Assembly (NCBI GenBank): GCA_025062195.1
Contig: JANXAS010000010.1
Coordinates: 1 to 42,738 of the forward strand
DNA length: 42,738 bases
Direction: 5' to 3'
Source of the DNA: Armatimonadota bacterium
GTDB taxonomy: Bacteria > Armatimonadota > Fervidibacteria > Fervidibacterales > Thermosaccharophagaceae
Each line of letters starts with the position of its first letter. The stretch's first letter is position 1. The notes under the pieces were generated by a model that saw nothing but the letters and a program-made list of their open reading frames with translations, was not told the origin of the DNA and ran no database searches. A program made the position numbers and the translations under genes. Shown here in pieces: positions 18,235 to 27,476 of the stretch.

Positions 18235-18585
18235 TCACCTCTCAACTTCGCCTTCTTGCCCCTCATGAAGTTCAGGCGGAATTACCGCTGATTCTTCCGC
18301 TTCCTTTGCAGCCACAGGAACTGCTATTTTTGCCCTTTCAATTATGCGAACCACACGCCACCTCTTTAGCTTGCTTAGTGGTCTTGTTTCTACGATTTCA
18401 ACGATATCTCCTACACGGCATTCATTGTTTTCGTCGTGAGCGTAATATTTTTTTCGCTTGCGCAAGACCTTTTTGTATAATGGATGGCGAATAAGCCTCT
18501 CTACGACCACAACGACAGTTTTATTCATCTTATCGCTAACGACTACCCCTATTCTTCTTTTCCTTCTTCCTCTTTGAATTCCCAC
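18235..18585 (-). CDS. rpsQ: 30S ribosomal protein S17 with C-terminal extension
   Basis: Primary 16S rRNA-binding protein with an OB fold: [19 protein letters not shown], then the [19 protein letters not shown] stretch and [19 protein letters not shown]. The S17 core ends near residue 85. About 30 extra residues follow, rich in Glu and Ala, ending EGQEGEVER. The stop codon overlaps the ribosome-binding region of the EF-G paralogue downstream. Confidence 0.97.
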   Translation of the reverse strand: MGIQRGRRKRRIGVVVSDKMNKTVVVVVERLIRHPLYKKVLRKRKKYYAHDENNECRVGDIVEIVETRPLSKLKRWRVVRIIERAKIAVPVAAKEAEESAVIPPELHEGQEGEVER

Positions 18586-18597
18586 AACTTTCCCCCC

Positions 18598-18819
18598 TTA
18601 TTCAATTCCGAGCAGCTCTCTTTCCCTCAGGATCGTAAGGATACGAGCTAATTTACGCTTTAACAATTTGATTCGTGCAACATTAGTTTGACTAAAAGTT
18701 GCCACTTGTGCCCTCGTCATAAACAATTCCTTTCTTGTTTCATCAAGCTCTTTCAACAGTTCCTCAGTTGAAAGTTGCCTGAGGTTTCGCAATTGTTCTC
18801 GGCGCTTCTCATCAGACAT
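18598..18819 (-). CDS. rpmC: 50S ribosomal protein L29
   Basis: A two-helix protein beside the exit tunnel, part of the SRP and trigger-factor docking site. It has the family [20 protein letters not shown] helix and [20 protein letters not shown]. With the ATG at 18819 (AGAGGTG upstream) it is 73 aa. The start lies within the end of rplP, overlapping by 8 nt. Confidence 0.97.
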   Translation of the reverse strand: MSDEKRREQLRNLRQLSTEELLKELDETRKELFMTRAQVATFSQTNVARIKLLKRKLARILTILRERELLGIE

Positions 18820-19234
18820 GAGGGAGCACCTCTTTTGAAACAATACGAGTCTTTATCGGCAATTTGTGAGAAGCTCTCCTTAAAGCCTCCACAGCCACAT
18901 CGCTTGAAACGCCAGCAATCTCAAACAGTATAGTGCCTCTTTTTACGACAGCTACATATTCTTCTGGGTCGCCTTTACCTCCTCCCATCCGACTTTCCAA
19001 TGGCTTTTTCGTAACGGGTTTGTAAGGGAAGATACGAATCCATATTCTTGCCTCCCTGCGAACATAATTAGCAATTGCTACCCTGGCAGCTTCTATCTGC
19101 CGTGCTGTGACCCATCCAGGCTCAAGCGCTTGAATTGCAAACTCGCCGCTAACAATCCTGTTTGTTCTTGTAGCCATCCCTTTGCATGTTCCTCGCTGCT
19201 CTTTGCGATATTTACGCTTCCTCGGCTGCAGCAT
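18812..19234 (-). CDS. rplP: 50S ribosomal protein L16
   Basis: Positions A-site tRNA near the peptidyl transferase centre. It begins [19 protein letters not shown] and has [20 protein letters not shown] and the [19 protein letters not shown] signature. 140 aa, normal. The ATG at 19234 lies 23 nt inside the end of rpsC, with GGAGGAAG from the rpsC acidic tail codons acting as ribosome-binding site. Confidence 0.97.
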   Translation of the reverse strand: MLQPRKRKYRKEQRGTCKGMATRTNRIVSGEFAIQALEPGWVTARQIEAARVAIANYVRREARIWIRIFPYKPVTKKPLESRMGGGKGDPEEYVAVVKRGTILFEIAGVSSDVAVEALRRASHKLPIKTRIVSKEVLPHV

Positions 19235-19955
19235 CTTCAGCTTCCTCCTCAAGCTCGGTGGCAGCAACGAGAAGCCTTGGCGCTATCGGCTTACCAGCCT
19301 TCGCTGCAAGCACCAAGCGTTCTTCGGCTTTTTCTATAATATCACCGCGATAAATCCACACATGCACACCTATCATGCCATATTTTGTTTTCGCTTCAGC
19401 AAACCCATAATCAATATCCGCTCTCAAGGTATGCAGCGGGACTTTGCCATCCATCAAGCTTTCGTCTCGCGCAAGCTCAGCTCCCCCAAGCCTTCCACTT
19501 ACAATTATCTTTATGCCCTGTGCCCCAGCATTCATTGACCTCAATACTGCTTGACGCATTGCCCTTCTCCAAGAAACCCGCCTTTCAATCTGTTGAGCTA
19601 CATTCTCTGCTACAAGTTGAGCCTCAACTTCTGGATTCTCTACCTCTTTCACAGTTATATGTATTTCCCGCTTTGTCATCTCTTCAAGTTCACGCTTTAA
19701 TTGATCAACACCCCTCCCTCTGTGTCCAATAACCATTCCCGGACGGGCAGCATAAATTGTTATGATAACGAGCTTTGATTTGCGCTCAATTTCAATCCTT
19801 GGAATTCCAGCTTCCTTTAACTTTCGTTTAATATAGTCTCGGATTTTGAAATCTTCCTCCAAATATTCTTGATACTGCTTATCTGCAAACCACTTGCTTT
19901 GCCAATCCTTGTTTATACCCACCCTCAATCCAACTGGGTTAACCTTTTGTCCCAT
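19212..19955 (-). CDS. rpsC: 30S ribosomal protein S3
   Basis: mRNA-entry protein with helicase activity at the 30S neck. It begins [13 protein letters not shown] and has a KH domain around [20 protein letters not shown], and the C-terminal S3 domain with [13 protein letters not shown] and [14 protein letters not shown]. 247 aa, with a short Glu/Ala-rich C-terminal tail ([12 protein letters not shown]) that overlaps rplP. GGAGGTGA precedes the chosen ATG. Confidence 0.98.
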   Translation of the reverse strand: MGQKVNPVGLRVGINKDWQSKWFADKQYQEYLEEDFKIRDYIKRKLKEAGIPRIEIERKSKLVIITIYAARPGMVIGHRGRGVDQLKRELEEMTKREIHITVKEVENPEVEAQLVAENVAQQIERRVSWRRAMRQAVLRSMNAGAQGIKIIVSGRLGGAELARDESLMDGKVPLHTLRADIDYGFAEAKTKYGMIGVHVWIYRGDIIEKAEERLVLAAKAGKPIAPRLLVAATELEEEAEDAAAEEA

Positions 19956-19968
19956 GATTTCACCTCCG

Positions 19969-20310
19969 CTATTCCTCACCAACAGATTGAATTATTACAG
20001 TTATATGGCTTGTTCGCTTGCGGATCATATCCGCTCTTCCACGAGCCCTTGGCATCCATCTCTTTAGCATCGGACCCTGATCAACAATCACATTTTTCAC
20101 ATATAGGCTTTTTCTGTCAATTTCATAATCATTTTCAGCATTTCCAACGGCGCACTTTAGAATTTTGTGAATGTACTTGGCAGGTTTTGAAGGAATTGTT
20201 AAAAGTATATCTAAAGCCTCGTCAACATGCTTCCCTTTAACTAACTCTGCCACTCTTCTGGCTTTTTGTGGCGAAACCCTTACATATCGCCTAATACTTT
20301 TTACCTCCAT
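19969..20310 (-). CDS. rplV: 50S ribosomal protein L22
   Basis: Lines the peptide exit tunnel. It has [20 protein letters not shown] at the N-terminus, then the conserved [15 protein letters not shown] helix and the tunnel beta-hairpin around [16 protein letters not shown]. 113 aa, usual length. AGAGGGG precedes the ATG. No macrolide-resistance-type insertion is visible in the hairpin. Confidence 0.98.
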   Translation of the reverse strand: MEVKSIRRYVRVSPQKARRVAELVKGKHVDEALDILLTIPSKPAKYIHKILKCAVGNAENDYEIDRKSLYVKNVIVDQGPMLKRWMPRARGRADMIRKRTSHITVIIQSVGEE

Positions 20311-20326
20311 TTTTAACCCCTCTTTT

Positions 20327-20611
20327 CTACTTCAACGCTGTTGAGCGCTCGGTTGGTTCTCCATGCTTTCTGTGACCTCTTGTTGGGGCAAACTCACCAA
20401 GCTTATGCCCAACCATAGCCTCCGTAATGTATACAGGCACATGCCTTCTGCCATCATAAACAGCAATGGTATGCCCAACCATCTCGGGAAAGATCGTTGA
20501 GCGGCGTGACCAAGTCTTTATGACGCGCTTTTCACCGGTTCGGTTCATTTCCCTTATCTTTTTGAGCAATTTTATGTCACAGAATGGTCCTTTCTTCAGC
20601 GAGCGCCCCAT
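20327..20611 (-). CDS. rpsS: 30S ribosomal protein S19
   Basis: Head protein contacting S13 and the A-site finger bridge. It begins [18 protein letters not shown] and has [20 protein letters not shown] and the [17 protein letters not shown] signature. 94 aa from the ATG at 20611, which has GGGGGGAT upstream; an in-frame ATG 18 nt earlier would sit before that site. Confidence 0.98.
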   Translation of the reverse strand: MGRSLKKGPFCDIKLLKKIREMNRTGEKRVIKTWSRRSTIFPEMVGHTIAVYDGRRHVPVYITEAMVGHKLGEFAPTRGHRKHGEPTERSTALK

Positions 20612-20636
20612 AAAAATCCCCCCATACAATCAGCTT

Positions 20637-21500
20637 TTATCTTTGTTCTTTCAACCTTCTATCACCATAGCCTGTCCTTCTGCGCTTTATTATGAATTTG
20701 CTTGACGGCTTTCGTTCTTTCCTCGTTTTTACCCCGAGTGTCTTCCAACCCCATGGCGATTTTGGCGCATCCATGCCAATTGGCGCCTTACCTTCGCCAC
20801 CTCCATGCGGATGGTCGTCAACATTCATCGCTTTTCCTCTAACATGCGGTTTAAGTCCCATATGCCTTGCTCGCCCTGCTTTCCCAATTACTATTAGCTC
20901 GTGATCAACATTCCCAACTCTTCCTATTGTTGCCTTACATTTCACATTAATTAACCTGACCTCTCCAGATGGCAATTTAACATGGGCATATTTCCCCTCC
21001 TTTGCCATAAGTTGAGCTGCCGCTCCGGCAGCTCTGACAAGCTGTCCACCTTTACCCGGTTCAAGTTCAATGTTGTGTATGAAAGTTCCATCTGGGATTT
21101 TTTCAAGCGGCAGGGCATTACCCGGCTTTATTTCGGAATCCTCCCCAGACATTAAGATATCCCCTACCTTCACACCTTCCGGCCAAAGTATATATCTCTT
21201 TTCACCATCAGCATATTCAAGCAATGCAATTCTTGCCGACCTATTTGGATCATATTCAATTGCTACAACCCTCGCTGGCACACCATCTTTATCCCGCTTG
21301 AAGTCAATTATTCGGTAAAATCTTTTATTTCCACCGCCTCTAAACCTGACGGTAACTTTACCTTGATTATTTCGCCCAGCACGCTTCTTAAGTGGCTCAA
21401 TTAACGACTTTTCCGGCTCACTTTTTGTTACCTCTTCAAATGTTGATGTTGTCATAAACCTCTGTCCGGGCGTAATTGGCTTTTTCAATTTTATAGGCAT
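20637..21500 (-). CDS. rplB: 50S ribosomal protein L2
   Basis: Essential for subunit joining and peptidyl transfer. It contains [20 protein letters not shown], the conserved central [20 protein letters not shown] stretch and the catalytic-region His in [14 protein letters not shown]. 287 aa, slightly above the usual 275. The ATG at 21500 has GAGGGGG about 10 nt upstream; the longer frame would overlap rplW. Confidence 0.98.
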   Translation of the reverse strand: MPIKLKKPITPGQRFMTTSTFEEVTKSEPEKSLIEPLKKRAGRNNQGKVTVRFRGGGNKRFYRIIDFKRDKDGVPARVVAIEYDPNRSARIALLEYADGEKRYILWPEGVKVGDILMSGEDSEIKPGNALPLEKIPDGTFIHNIELEPGKGGQLVRAAGAAAQLMAKEGKYAHVKLPSGEVRLINVKCKATIGRVGNVDHELIVIGKAGRARHMGLKPHVRGKAMNVDDHPHGGGEGKAPIGMDAPKSPWGWKTLGVKTRKERKPSSKFIIKRRRTGYGDRRLKEQR

Positions 21501-21514
21501 AGCTTTCGTCCCCC

Positions 21515-21817
21515 TCACACCTCAAATATGTCTATTTTTTGCCCATCCTTCACCTTAACTATTGCTTTTTTCCATCTGGCTGTTCTGCCTCGGCTGAGCC
21601 ATCTCATTCCCCGCGGTTTGCCCTTAACAATCATAACATTAACCCACTCAACATCAACATTAAATAATTTTTCAACAGCTCGTCTAATTTCTGGTTTTGT
21701 AGCATCTAACCGCACTTTAAATGTATACTGATTTAACTCAGCAGCTAATTTTGCGCTTTTCTCGGTCAAGACTGGTCTTATCACTATGTTTGATGGATCT
21801 CGCCTAATACTTGTCAT
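21515..21817 (-). CDS. rplW: 50S ribosomal protein L23
   Basis: Exit-tunnel protein that docks trigger factor and SRP. It has [39 protein letters not shown] and [15 protein letters not shown]. 100 aa. Its ATG overlaps the rplD stop (ATGA), the classic sign of translational coupling. Confidence 0.97.
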   Translation of the reverse strand: MTSIRRDPSNIVIRPVLTEKSAKLAAELNQYTFKVRLDATKPEIRRAVEKLFNVDVEWVNVMIVKGKPRGMRWLSRGRTARWKKAIVKVKDGQKIDIFEV

Positions 21818-22443
21818 ATTGCAATCCTCTCCTTTACTATTCTATCCATAGCATCACAAGTCGTTAAAATTTTTTCGGCATTGATTAGATCGTATGTTGA
21901 AGGTTGATAGTATGGTAGCATGAATACATTTGGCAGATTCCTTGCAGATAGGTAAACATTATGATCAAACTCCCTCATTAAAAGCAAGATTTTTTCCCCG
22001 CTTATATCGAGAGCTTTTAGCAGTTGATGAATCTGTTTTGTTTTTGGTCTTTCAAATTCAAGCCTATCAAGCAAAACTACACTTTTGCTTTTTATTTTGT
22101 CTATCCAAGCCATTTTTATTGCCTGCCTGCGCATGTTTTTGTTTATCTTTAAATCCCAATCAAGTGGCTTTGGGGTATGCACCTTACCACCACCGCGCCA
22201 TTGGGGGGCTCTTATAGAGCCATGCCTTGCTCTACCTGTCCCTTTTTGCGCCCATGGCTTTCTTCCCCCTCCTCTGACTTCCTTACGAGTTTTCGTTGAA
22301 TGTGTCCCTTGCCTCTTATTAGAAAGATGTGCCACAATAACTTGATGTATAAGTGACTTATTTATCTTAACATCTAATAACTCGTCCGGAACAGTGTAAA
22401 TTCCTACTTGTTTTCCCTCAAGGTTATAAACTGGTATATCCAT
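21814..22443 (-). CDS. rplD: 50S ribosomal protein L4
   Basis: Assembly protein with a long loop reaching the exit tunnel. The loop signature is present (GGGRKPWAQKGTGRARHGS, then RAPQWRGGGKVHTPKP). 209 aa. In some bacteria L4 represses the S10 operon; nothing here shows that directly. The ATG at 22443 has ACGGTGAT upstream. Residues past the loop are typical of the family but less conserved. Confidence 0.97.
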   Translation of the reverse strand: MDIPVYNLEGKQVGIYTVPDELLDVKINKSLIHQVIVAHLSNKRQGTHSTKTRKEVRGGGRKPWAQKGTGRARHGSIRAPQWRGGGKVHTPKPLDWDLKINKNMRRQAIKMAWIDKIKSKSVVLLDRLEFERPKTKQIHQLLKALDISGEKILLLMREFDHNVYLSARNLPNVFMLPYYQPSTYDLINAEKILTTCDAMDRIVKERIAI

Positions 22444-22459
22444 GCTAATCACCGTCTTT

Positions 22460-23083
22460 TTATGGTTTATCTGCCTGTATTTTCACTATACTCCCCTTCC
22501 ATCCCGGCACACTGCCTTTCAAAAGGAGAAGATGATTTTCTGAATCCACACCTACAACTTTAAGCCCACGAATTGTGACCGTCTTTCCCCCATATCTTCC
22601 AGGCATTCTATGTCCTTTAAAGACACGCTGTGGACCTTGTGGTCCGAGAGACGCCGGTTGACGATGGTATCTTGACCCATGCGAATCCCTCTGACCACTC
22701 ATACCCCATCGTTTCATCACTCCGGCGAATCCCCTGCCCTTTGAAGTTCCTGTAACTTTTACTATGTCGCCGGGTTTAAATGAGCTAACAGTTATCTCTT
22801 CCCCAACCTCTACATTTATTTCATCAGGTATACGAAACTCACACAAAAACTTCATTGGTGGCAATCCTGCTTTTTTGAAATGACCGCGCATTGGTTTATT
22901 TGCTTTCCTTTCTCGAATTGGTAAATAACCAAGTTGAACAGCAGAATACCCATCTTTTTGGACGGTTTTTCTCTGGACTACAAAGCATGGACCTGCCTGA
23001 ATGACCGTCACTGGAGTATGCTGACCATCTTCAGTAAATATGGAAGTCATCCCAACTTTTCTGCCAATTATTGACTTTATCAT
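22460..23083 (-). CDS. rplC: 50S ribosomal protein L3
   Basis: Early-assembly protein reaching the peptidyl transferase centre. It begins MIKSIIGRKVGMTSIF and has VKVTGTSKGRGFAGVMKRWG and the finger-loop signature SHGSRYHRQPASLG. 207 aa, usual length. TTGGAGGG precedes the ATG at 23083. No mutation of the kind linked to pleuromutilin resistance can be judged by eye. Confidence 0.97.
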   Translation of the reverse strand: MIKSIIGRKVGMTSIFTEDGQHTPVTVIQAGPCFVVQRKTVQKDGYSAVQLGYLPIRERKANKPMRGHFKKAGLPPMKFLCEFRIPDEINVEVGEEITVSSFKPGDIVKVTGTSKGRGFAGVMKRWGMSGQRDSHGSRYHRQPASLGPQGPQRVFKGHRMPGRYGGKTVTIRGLKVVGVDSENHLLLLKGSVPGWKGSIVKIQADKP

Positions 23084-23102
23084 CCTAATACCCTCCAAGG
23101 AT

Positions 23103-23411
23103 TCACAGTTTAATTTCTATATCAACCCCACTTGGCAAATCAAGTTTACTCAGCCTTTCAATCGTCTCCGCTGTAGCATTGATTATATCAATCAAGCGTT
23201 TATGTATCCTCATTTCAAAATGTTCCATTGACTCTTTATCAATGAACGGAGACCTAATTACACACCAAACTTTTCTATCAGTTGGTAAAGGGATAGGACC
23301 TCTAACCTTCGCACCTGTTTCACGGGCAACTTTAGCAATATCTTGTGCTGATTTATCCACTAACTTGTGATCAAAAGCCTTCAATTTGATTCTGATTCTC
23401 TCCTCAGCCAT
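23103..23411 (-). CDS. rpsJ: 30S ribosomal protein S10
   Basis: Head protein that also partners NusB in antitermination. Features: [20 protein letters not shown], then [20 protein letters not shown] and the [13 protein letters not shown] stretch. 102 aa. It follows fusA directly (about 17 nt); in many bacteria tuf lies between the two. GGGGGTAAG is 9-10 nt upstream of the ATG. Confidence 0.98.
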   Translation of the reverse strand: MAEERIRIKLKAFDHKLVDKSAQDIAKVARETGAKVRGPIPLPTDRKVWCVIRSPFIDKESMEHFEMRIHKRLIDIINATAETIERLSKLDLPSGVDIEIKL

Positions 23412-23428
23412 TTGAGATACTTACCCCC

Positions 23429-25603
23429 CTATGCACAAGTCCCAATAACCTTTTCTCCCTCAATTGATGAAAAAATATCAATTGTGCTATAACCACGCCT
23501 CAAAATGATCTGCTTTGCAACTTCTGGAGGCACGGGAGCATAGCGATCTGGCTCCATTGTGTAAACTGCCCTACCTTGAGTCAATGAGCGCAATTGAGTC
23601 GCATATCCGAAAACCTCAGCTAATGGAACTTCCGCATCAATAATGGTGACTTCTCCGACACCTTCTCTCATTCCTTTAATAGAAGCTCTCCTTGCGTTTA
23701 AATCCGCAAGAACCTCACCAATATACTCTTTTGGCGTTATAATTTCAAGCCTCATGATCGGCTCTAAAAGCACCATTTTAGCCATCTTGCACGCATTTTT
23801 GAAGGCTTCCATTGCAGCAATTTTGAAGGCATATTCTGAAGAATCAACTTCATGATACGAGCCGCCAATTAGAACAACCTTTACATCCACAACAGGATAT
23901 CCAGCAAGTATTCCTCTATCAGCAGCTTCACGAACACCAGCTTCAACCGCCGGTATGAAAGCCTCGGGTATTAAGCCGCCTTTAATTGAAACTTCAAACT
24001 CTATTCCCTTGCCTCGTCCTAATGGTTGGACATGCAAAAATACATGTCCGTATTGCCCACGCCCTCCAGTTTGGCGAATATACTTACCCTCCCCAACAGC
24101 GGAATTCAATATAGTTTCCTGATATGCAACCTGCGGCTGACCAAAGCGGGCAATGACACCAAATTCCCTGCGAAGCCTGTCTTCAGCTATCTCAAGATGC
24201 AACTCTCCCATACCAGCTAAAATTGTTTGACCGGTTTCCTTGTCAAACTTTAGCCATAATGTTGGATCTTCATGAACAAGCTTCAAAAGCGCTTGCATCA
24301 GCTTTTCCTCTTCGGCTTTTGTTCTCGGCTCAACAGCCTTAAATATGACCGGTTCTGGGAATTCAATATGCTCAAGTAGAATGGGATGCCCTGGAGCTCC
24401 AAGGGTATCTCCAGTAAATGTATTTCGTAACCCAACGAGGGCAACGATATCGCCTGCTCTTGCTTCCTCAATTTCCTCCCTATAATTGGCATGCATACGC
24501 AATATACGAGAAACTCGCTCCCTGTATCCCCTTGAGAAATTGCTTACTACTTCCCCATTTCTTAAAACGCCGCTATAAATTCTAACATAAGTCAGACGAC
24601 CAACATATGGGTCGGTTTGTATTTTAAAAGCCAAAGCACAGAGAGATTCATCTTCAACCAATCGCCTTCTTATCCTATCACCATTCTCTGGGTTGACACC
24701 CTCCACAAATCCTATGTCAAGGGGAGATGGAAGGAAGTCAACAACAGCATCAAGTAGGGGTTGAACACCCCTGTTTTTCAAACTTGCCCCGCAAAGCACG
24801 GGAACAATTTCACTGCGAATCGTTTGCCTCCTTATAGAAGCACGCAAGTCATCCGGGGAAATTGCACCATCTTCAAGATATTTTTCGAGCAACTCGTCAT
24901 CGTTTTCAACGACCCATTCAATCAACGCTTTTCTAAAAATCTCAGCAATTGGTTCTATACTTGCTGGTATAGGTTCATAACGCATAACGGTTCCAAGCTC
25001 ATCTTCCCAATAAATTGCACGATACTCAACAAGGTCAATAATTCCCTCAAAATCTTCGCCCTGCCCAATTGGTATCTGGATAAGAAGCGCTTTACACTTT
25101 AACCGCTCACGCATCTGGTGCACAACTGAGTGAAAGTCCGCACCAACTCTATCAAGTTTGTTTATGTATGCAATCCTCGGCACCTTGTATTTGTTCGCTT
25201 GCCTCCACACTGTTTCTGTCTGAGGTTGCACTCCCCCAACACCGCACAAAATCACAATTGCTCCATCAAGAACCCTTAAAGACCTTTCAACCTCCGCTGT
25301 AAAGTCAACATGCCCTGGAGTGTCAATTATGTTAATTCGGTAAATTTTTTCACAGGTGCCAGCTACCCTTTTCCAATAGCAAGTCGTCGCCGCAGAAGTT
25401 ATTGTTATTCCCCTCTCTTTCTCCTGTTGCATCCAATCCATTGTGGCAGTTCCTTCATCAACTTCACCAATTCGGCGCACACGACCTGTATAAAACAATA
25501 TCCTCTCCGTAGTGGTCGTCTTGCCCGCGTCTATATGCGCCACTATACCTATGTTCCTGGTCATCTCAAGCGGCAACCTATCTTCCAATTTCATTTCATC
25601 CAT
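23429..25603 (-). CDS. fusA: Elongation factor G
   Basis: The canonical translocase GTPase: G1 [13 protein letters not shown], switch [15 protein letters not shown]3 DTPGHVDF with the catalytic His, and G4 INKLD. Domain IV keeps [14 protein letters not shown] and [13 protein letters not shown]. 724 aa, slightly longer than the usual 690-705, with a C-terminal extension after the [18 protein letters not shown] end region. The ATG at 25603 has GGTG about 7 nt upstream; one two codons earlier is too close to it. It lies 12 nt after rpsG, the standard str-operon order, but tuf does not follow it. Confidence 0.98.
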   Translation of the reverse strand: MDEMKLEDRLPLEMTRNIGIVAHIDAGKTTTTERILFYTGRVRRIGEVDEGTATMDWMQQEKERGITITSAATTCYWKRVAGTCEKIYRINIIDTPGHVDFTAEVERSLRVLDGAIVILCGVGGVQPQTETVWRQANKYKVPRIAYINKLDRVGADFHSVVHQMRERLKCKALLIQIPIGQGEDFEGIIDLVEYRAIYWEDELGTVMRYEPIPASIEPIAEIFRKALIEWVVENDDELLEKYLEDGAISPDDLRASIRRQTIRSEIVPVLCGASLKNRGVQPLLDAVVDFLPSPLDIGFVEGVNPENGDRIRRRLVEDESLCALAFKIQTDPYVGRLTYVRIYSGVLRNGEVVSNFSRGYRERVSRILRMHANYREEIEEARAGDIVALVGLRNTFTGDTLGAPGHPILLEHIEFPEPVIFKAVEPRTKAEEEKLMQALLKLVHEDPTLWLKFDKETGQTILAGMGELHLEIAEDRLRREFGVIARFGQPQVAYQETILNSAVGEGKYIRQTGGRGQYGHVFLHVQPLGRGKGIEFEVSIKGGLIPEAFIPAVEAGVREAADRGILAGYPVVDVKVVLIGGSYHEVDSSEYAFKIAAMEAFKNACKMAKMVLLEPIMRLEIITPKEYIGEVLADLNARRASIKGMREGVGEVTIIDAEVPLAEVFGYATQLRSLTQGRAVYTMEPDRYAPVPPEVAKQIILRRGYSTIDIFSSIEGEKVIGTCA

Positions 25604-25615
25604 AAGCATACACCA

Positions 25616-26089
25616 TTAGAACCAACGGTAATGAGCGAACGCCCTATTAGCTTCGGCTATCCTGTGCACTTCCTCCTTTATTCTAACCGCACCGCCTTGA
25701 TTGTTGGATGCATCAATTATTTCGTCTGCGAGCCTGTGAGCCATTGTCTTGCCCTTGCGTTGCCTTGCCGCCTGAACAAGCCAACGGAGCGCCAAACTGA
25801 CCCGCCTTGTTGGACGAACTTCCATTGGAACTTGATATGTTGCACCACCAACGCGCCTTGGACGAACTTCAACTACAGGCATGACATTGCGTATTGCATT
25901 GGCAAGCACATCAAGCGGGTCTCGCTTGGTTCGCTGATGTATCAGCAACAGAGAACCATACATGATTTTTTCAGCGATGCTTTTTTTTCCCCTGCGCATT
26001 ATCTGGTTAATGAGCTTCTGTATGAGCACGCTCCCATAGACAGGATCTGGTGGAATTTCCCTCGGTGGGGCTGGAGCCCTCCTTGGCAT
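25616..26089 (-). CDS. rpsG: 30S ribosomal protein S7
   Basis: Head-assembly initiator at the E-site. It has [20 protein letters not shown], then [20 protein letters not shown] and [20 protein letters not shown], and ends AFAHYRWF. 157 aa; the N-terminus is Pro/Arg-rich ([14 protein letters not shown]) where most families have a short MPRR lead. GAGGTGA precedes the ATG. Confidence 0.98.
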   Translation of the reverse strand: MPRRAPAPPREIPPDPVYGSVLIQKLINQIMRRGKKSIAEKIMYGSLLLIHQRTKRDPLDVLANAIRNVMPVVEVRPRRVGGATYQVPMEVRPTRRVSLALRWLVQAARQRKGKTMAHRLADEIIDASNNQGGAVRIKEEVHRIAEANRAFAHYRWF

Positions 26090-26126
26090 TTCTCATTCAC
26101 CTCATCCTATCAATTCGTAACACCGA

Positions 26127-26546
26127 TTAGGACTTTGGTCTTTTAGCGCCGTAAACTGAGCGAGCCTTCCTTCTGCCATCAACACCGGCGCAATCAAGCG
26201 CCCCTCTGACGACCTTGTATCTTATGCCCGGGAGATCTTTAACCCGTCCACCCCTTACAAGCACGACGCTGTGTTCCTGCAAGTTATGCCCTATGCCCGG
26301 AATGTAGGCGGTAATGATACGCCTATTACTTAGGCGCACCTTGGCAATCTTGCGCAAAGCCGAGTTCGGTTTCTTCGGCGTCATAGTTCGCACCGCTATG
26401 CACACACCGCGCAACATTGGTGCACCTTGTGAGTCATAAACAAGCTTTCCCTTGAGAGCATTGTAACGGTATTTAAGAGCCGGCGTCTTTGTGCGGTGCT
26501 TCTTTGGCTTACGAGCACCCTTTACCATCTGGTTGATTGTCGGCAT
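26127..26546 (-). CDS. rpsL: 30S ribosomal protein S12
   Basis: Decoding-centre protein and first gene of the cluster. It begins [20 protein letters not shown] and has [20 protein letters not shown] and the [19 protein letters not shown] signature. The lysines whose substitution gives streptomycin resistance (in TPKKPNS and GRVKDLPG) are wild type. 139 aa. GAGGGTGAT precedes the ATG. A terminator-like hairpin lies about 50 nt upstream in its leader. Confidence 0.98.
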   Translation of the reverse strand: MPTINQMVKGARKPKKHRTKTPALKYRYNALKGKLVYDSQGAPMLRGVCIAVRTMTPKKPNSALRKIAKVRLSNRRIITAYIPGIGHNLQEHSVVLVRGGRVKDLPGIRYKVVRGALDCAGVDGRRKARSVYGAKRPKS

Positions 26547-26592
26547 CTCACAATCACCCTCTTATGCCATTTTGATCACAACTTCGCATCGC

Positions 26593-26628
26593 AAAAAATT
26601 GCCCCTCTGGCTGTGCCAGAGGGGCAAT
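26593..26628 (-). terminator. Intrinsic terminator or attenuator in the rpsL leader
   Basis: A perfect 14-bp stem (26598-26611 with 26615-26628) has a 3-nt loop, and on the minus strand is followed by six U residues (26593-26598, A-run on the plus strand). It points towards rpsL and ends about 47 nt before its start codon. No minus-strand gene lies upstream for at least 800 nt, so it is more likely an attenuator within the leader than the end of another operon. Confidence 0.75.
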
Positions 26629-26657
26629 GGATAAGCAGCCCTTTTTCAAACAATGAC

Positions 26658-26710
26658 TCAGGGCGCTTTGCAGCGAATGCATTGCATTCGCTGTCTCCCA
26701 TGCCCTCTGA
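26658..26710 (-). promoter_or_regulatory. Palindrome in the rpsL upstream region
   Basis: A 21-nt palindrome with perfect 10-bp arms (AGCGAATGCA, 26672-26681, with 26683-26692) is enclosed by TCAGGGC (26658-26664) and GCCCTCTGA (26702-26710), which also pair. It lies upstream of the terminator-like hairpin in the same leader. It could be an operator or the first helix of an RNA regulatory structure. Confidence 0.4.
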
Positions 26711-26719
26711 CGACACAGC

Positions 26720-26725
26720 ATGATA
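26720..26725 (-). promoter_or_regulatory. Weak -10 candidate for the rpsL transcript
   Basis: The minus strand reads TATCAT here, a 5/6 match to TATAAT, but no good -35 lies 16-18 bp upstream. If used, transcripts would carry a leader of about 165 nt containing the palindrome and the terminator-like hairpin. Confidence 0.2.
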
Positions 26726-26728
26726 ACA

Positions 26729-27400
26729 CACTATATGTCTTCTGATGCACCTTATCGGTGATCACCATCAGCGTGGTTAAGGACTTCATGGTTGAAACCA
26801 CAGTGGCTTAAGATGACACACGCAATGCAGAACCACTGATGACGCCCGGATGTTACAACCGCTCTTTCATTTTAGCGTGATGATGTTCTCTTGTAAAGTC
26901 AGCTGCTTATACCCAAAGCCGTCAGTTTGCCTGCAGTTAAGTTGAATGACCCAACCATATAGGTCTGGTTGATACAGCCTGAGCCGAGTTGAGTTTAAGG
27001 GAGCGGCAAAATCAATGCATCCAATGTAGCGCAAAAGAGAGAAGTGTAAAGAAGCGGTTGATGGTGTTCTCTCGCCGGATATAGTCGACAGCAATCCTGC
27101 GCCAGCTTATTGCGATTGCATCGGCTAAGCGAGTTTGCAACTCATCCACTCTGCAACCTCAGCAGGCTAACTAATACATTACTCAAGCGTCGTTTACAGC
27201 CTCAATCAGAAAAGACAGGGCTTAGATCAACGAGCAGAGCGGTGTGAACTGTTAACATTGTGAGCGATTTGGAGGTGGTGCGGACAAGGGTGCGATAAAT
27301 TTTTGAGCTCATCTCACGCACCTTTGCTGCCACCGTTCATGACGCACCTTTCGCCCTAATTGGAAGGGCGCATTGCTGCAGAGCGAGCGCTATAGGGTAT
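26729..27400. other. Divergent intergenic region without a recognised gene
   Basis: About 670 nt between the rpsL leader and the sugar-gene promoter. Short reading frames here have unrelated-looking translations and no ribosome-binding sites. Visible structure: GGTGATCACC (26757-26766) within a CTGATG/CATCAG inverted repeat, and a CGCCC/GGGCG hairpin near 27352-27371. I looked for tRNA, tmRNA, RNase P and SRP RNA hallmarks and saw none. Confidence 0.4.
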
Positions 27401-27429
27401 TTGACACAGATTACTTTCCAGCGCATCAT
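27401..27429 (+). promoter_or_regulatory. Promoter of the sugar isomerase gene
   Basis: A perfect TTGACA (27401-27406) is followed after 17 bp by CATCAT (27424-27429), a 4/6 match to TATAAT. Initiation near 27436 would give a leader of about 40 nt carrying the GGGGAGG ribosome-binding site. The -10 is weak, which suits a regulated gene. Confidence 0.5.
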
Positions 27430-27476
27430 ACTTATTGGTTGCGACTACATCCTTATGGAAGGGGAGGTGGATAAGG

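Noticed and set aside
26867-27094. 75-codon minus-strand open frame upstream of rpsL
   Set aside because: No ribosome-binding site, no recognisable domain, composition unlike the neighbouring genes; treated as chance.
26729-27400. Possible structured non-coding RNA gene in the large divergent gap
   Set aside because: Hallmarks of tRNA (TTCGAAT loop), tmRNA, RNase P RNA and SRP RNA were looked for by eye and not seen; the remaining hairpins are too weak to call.
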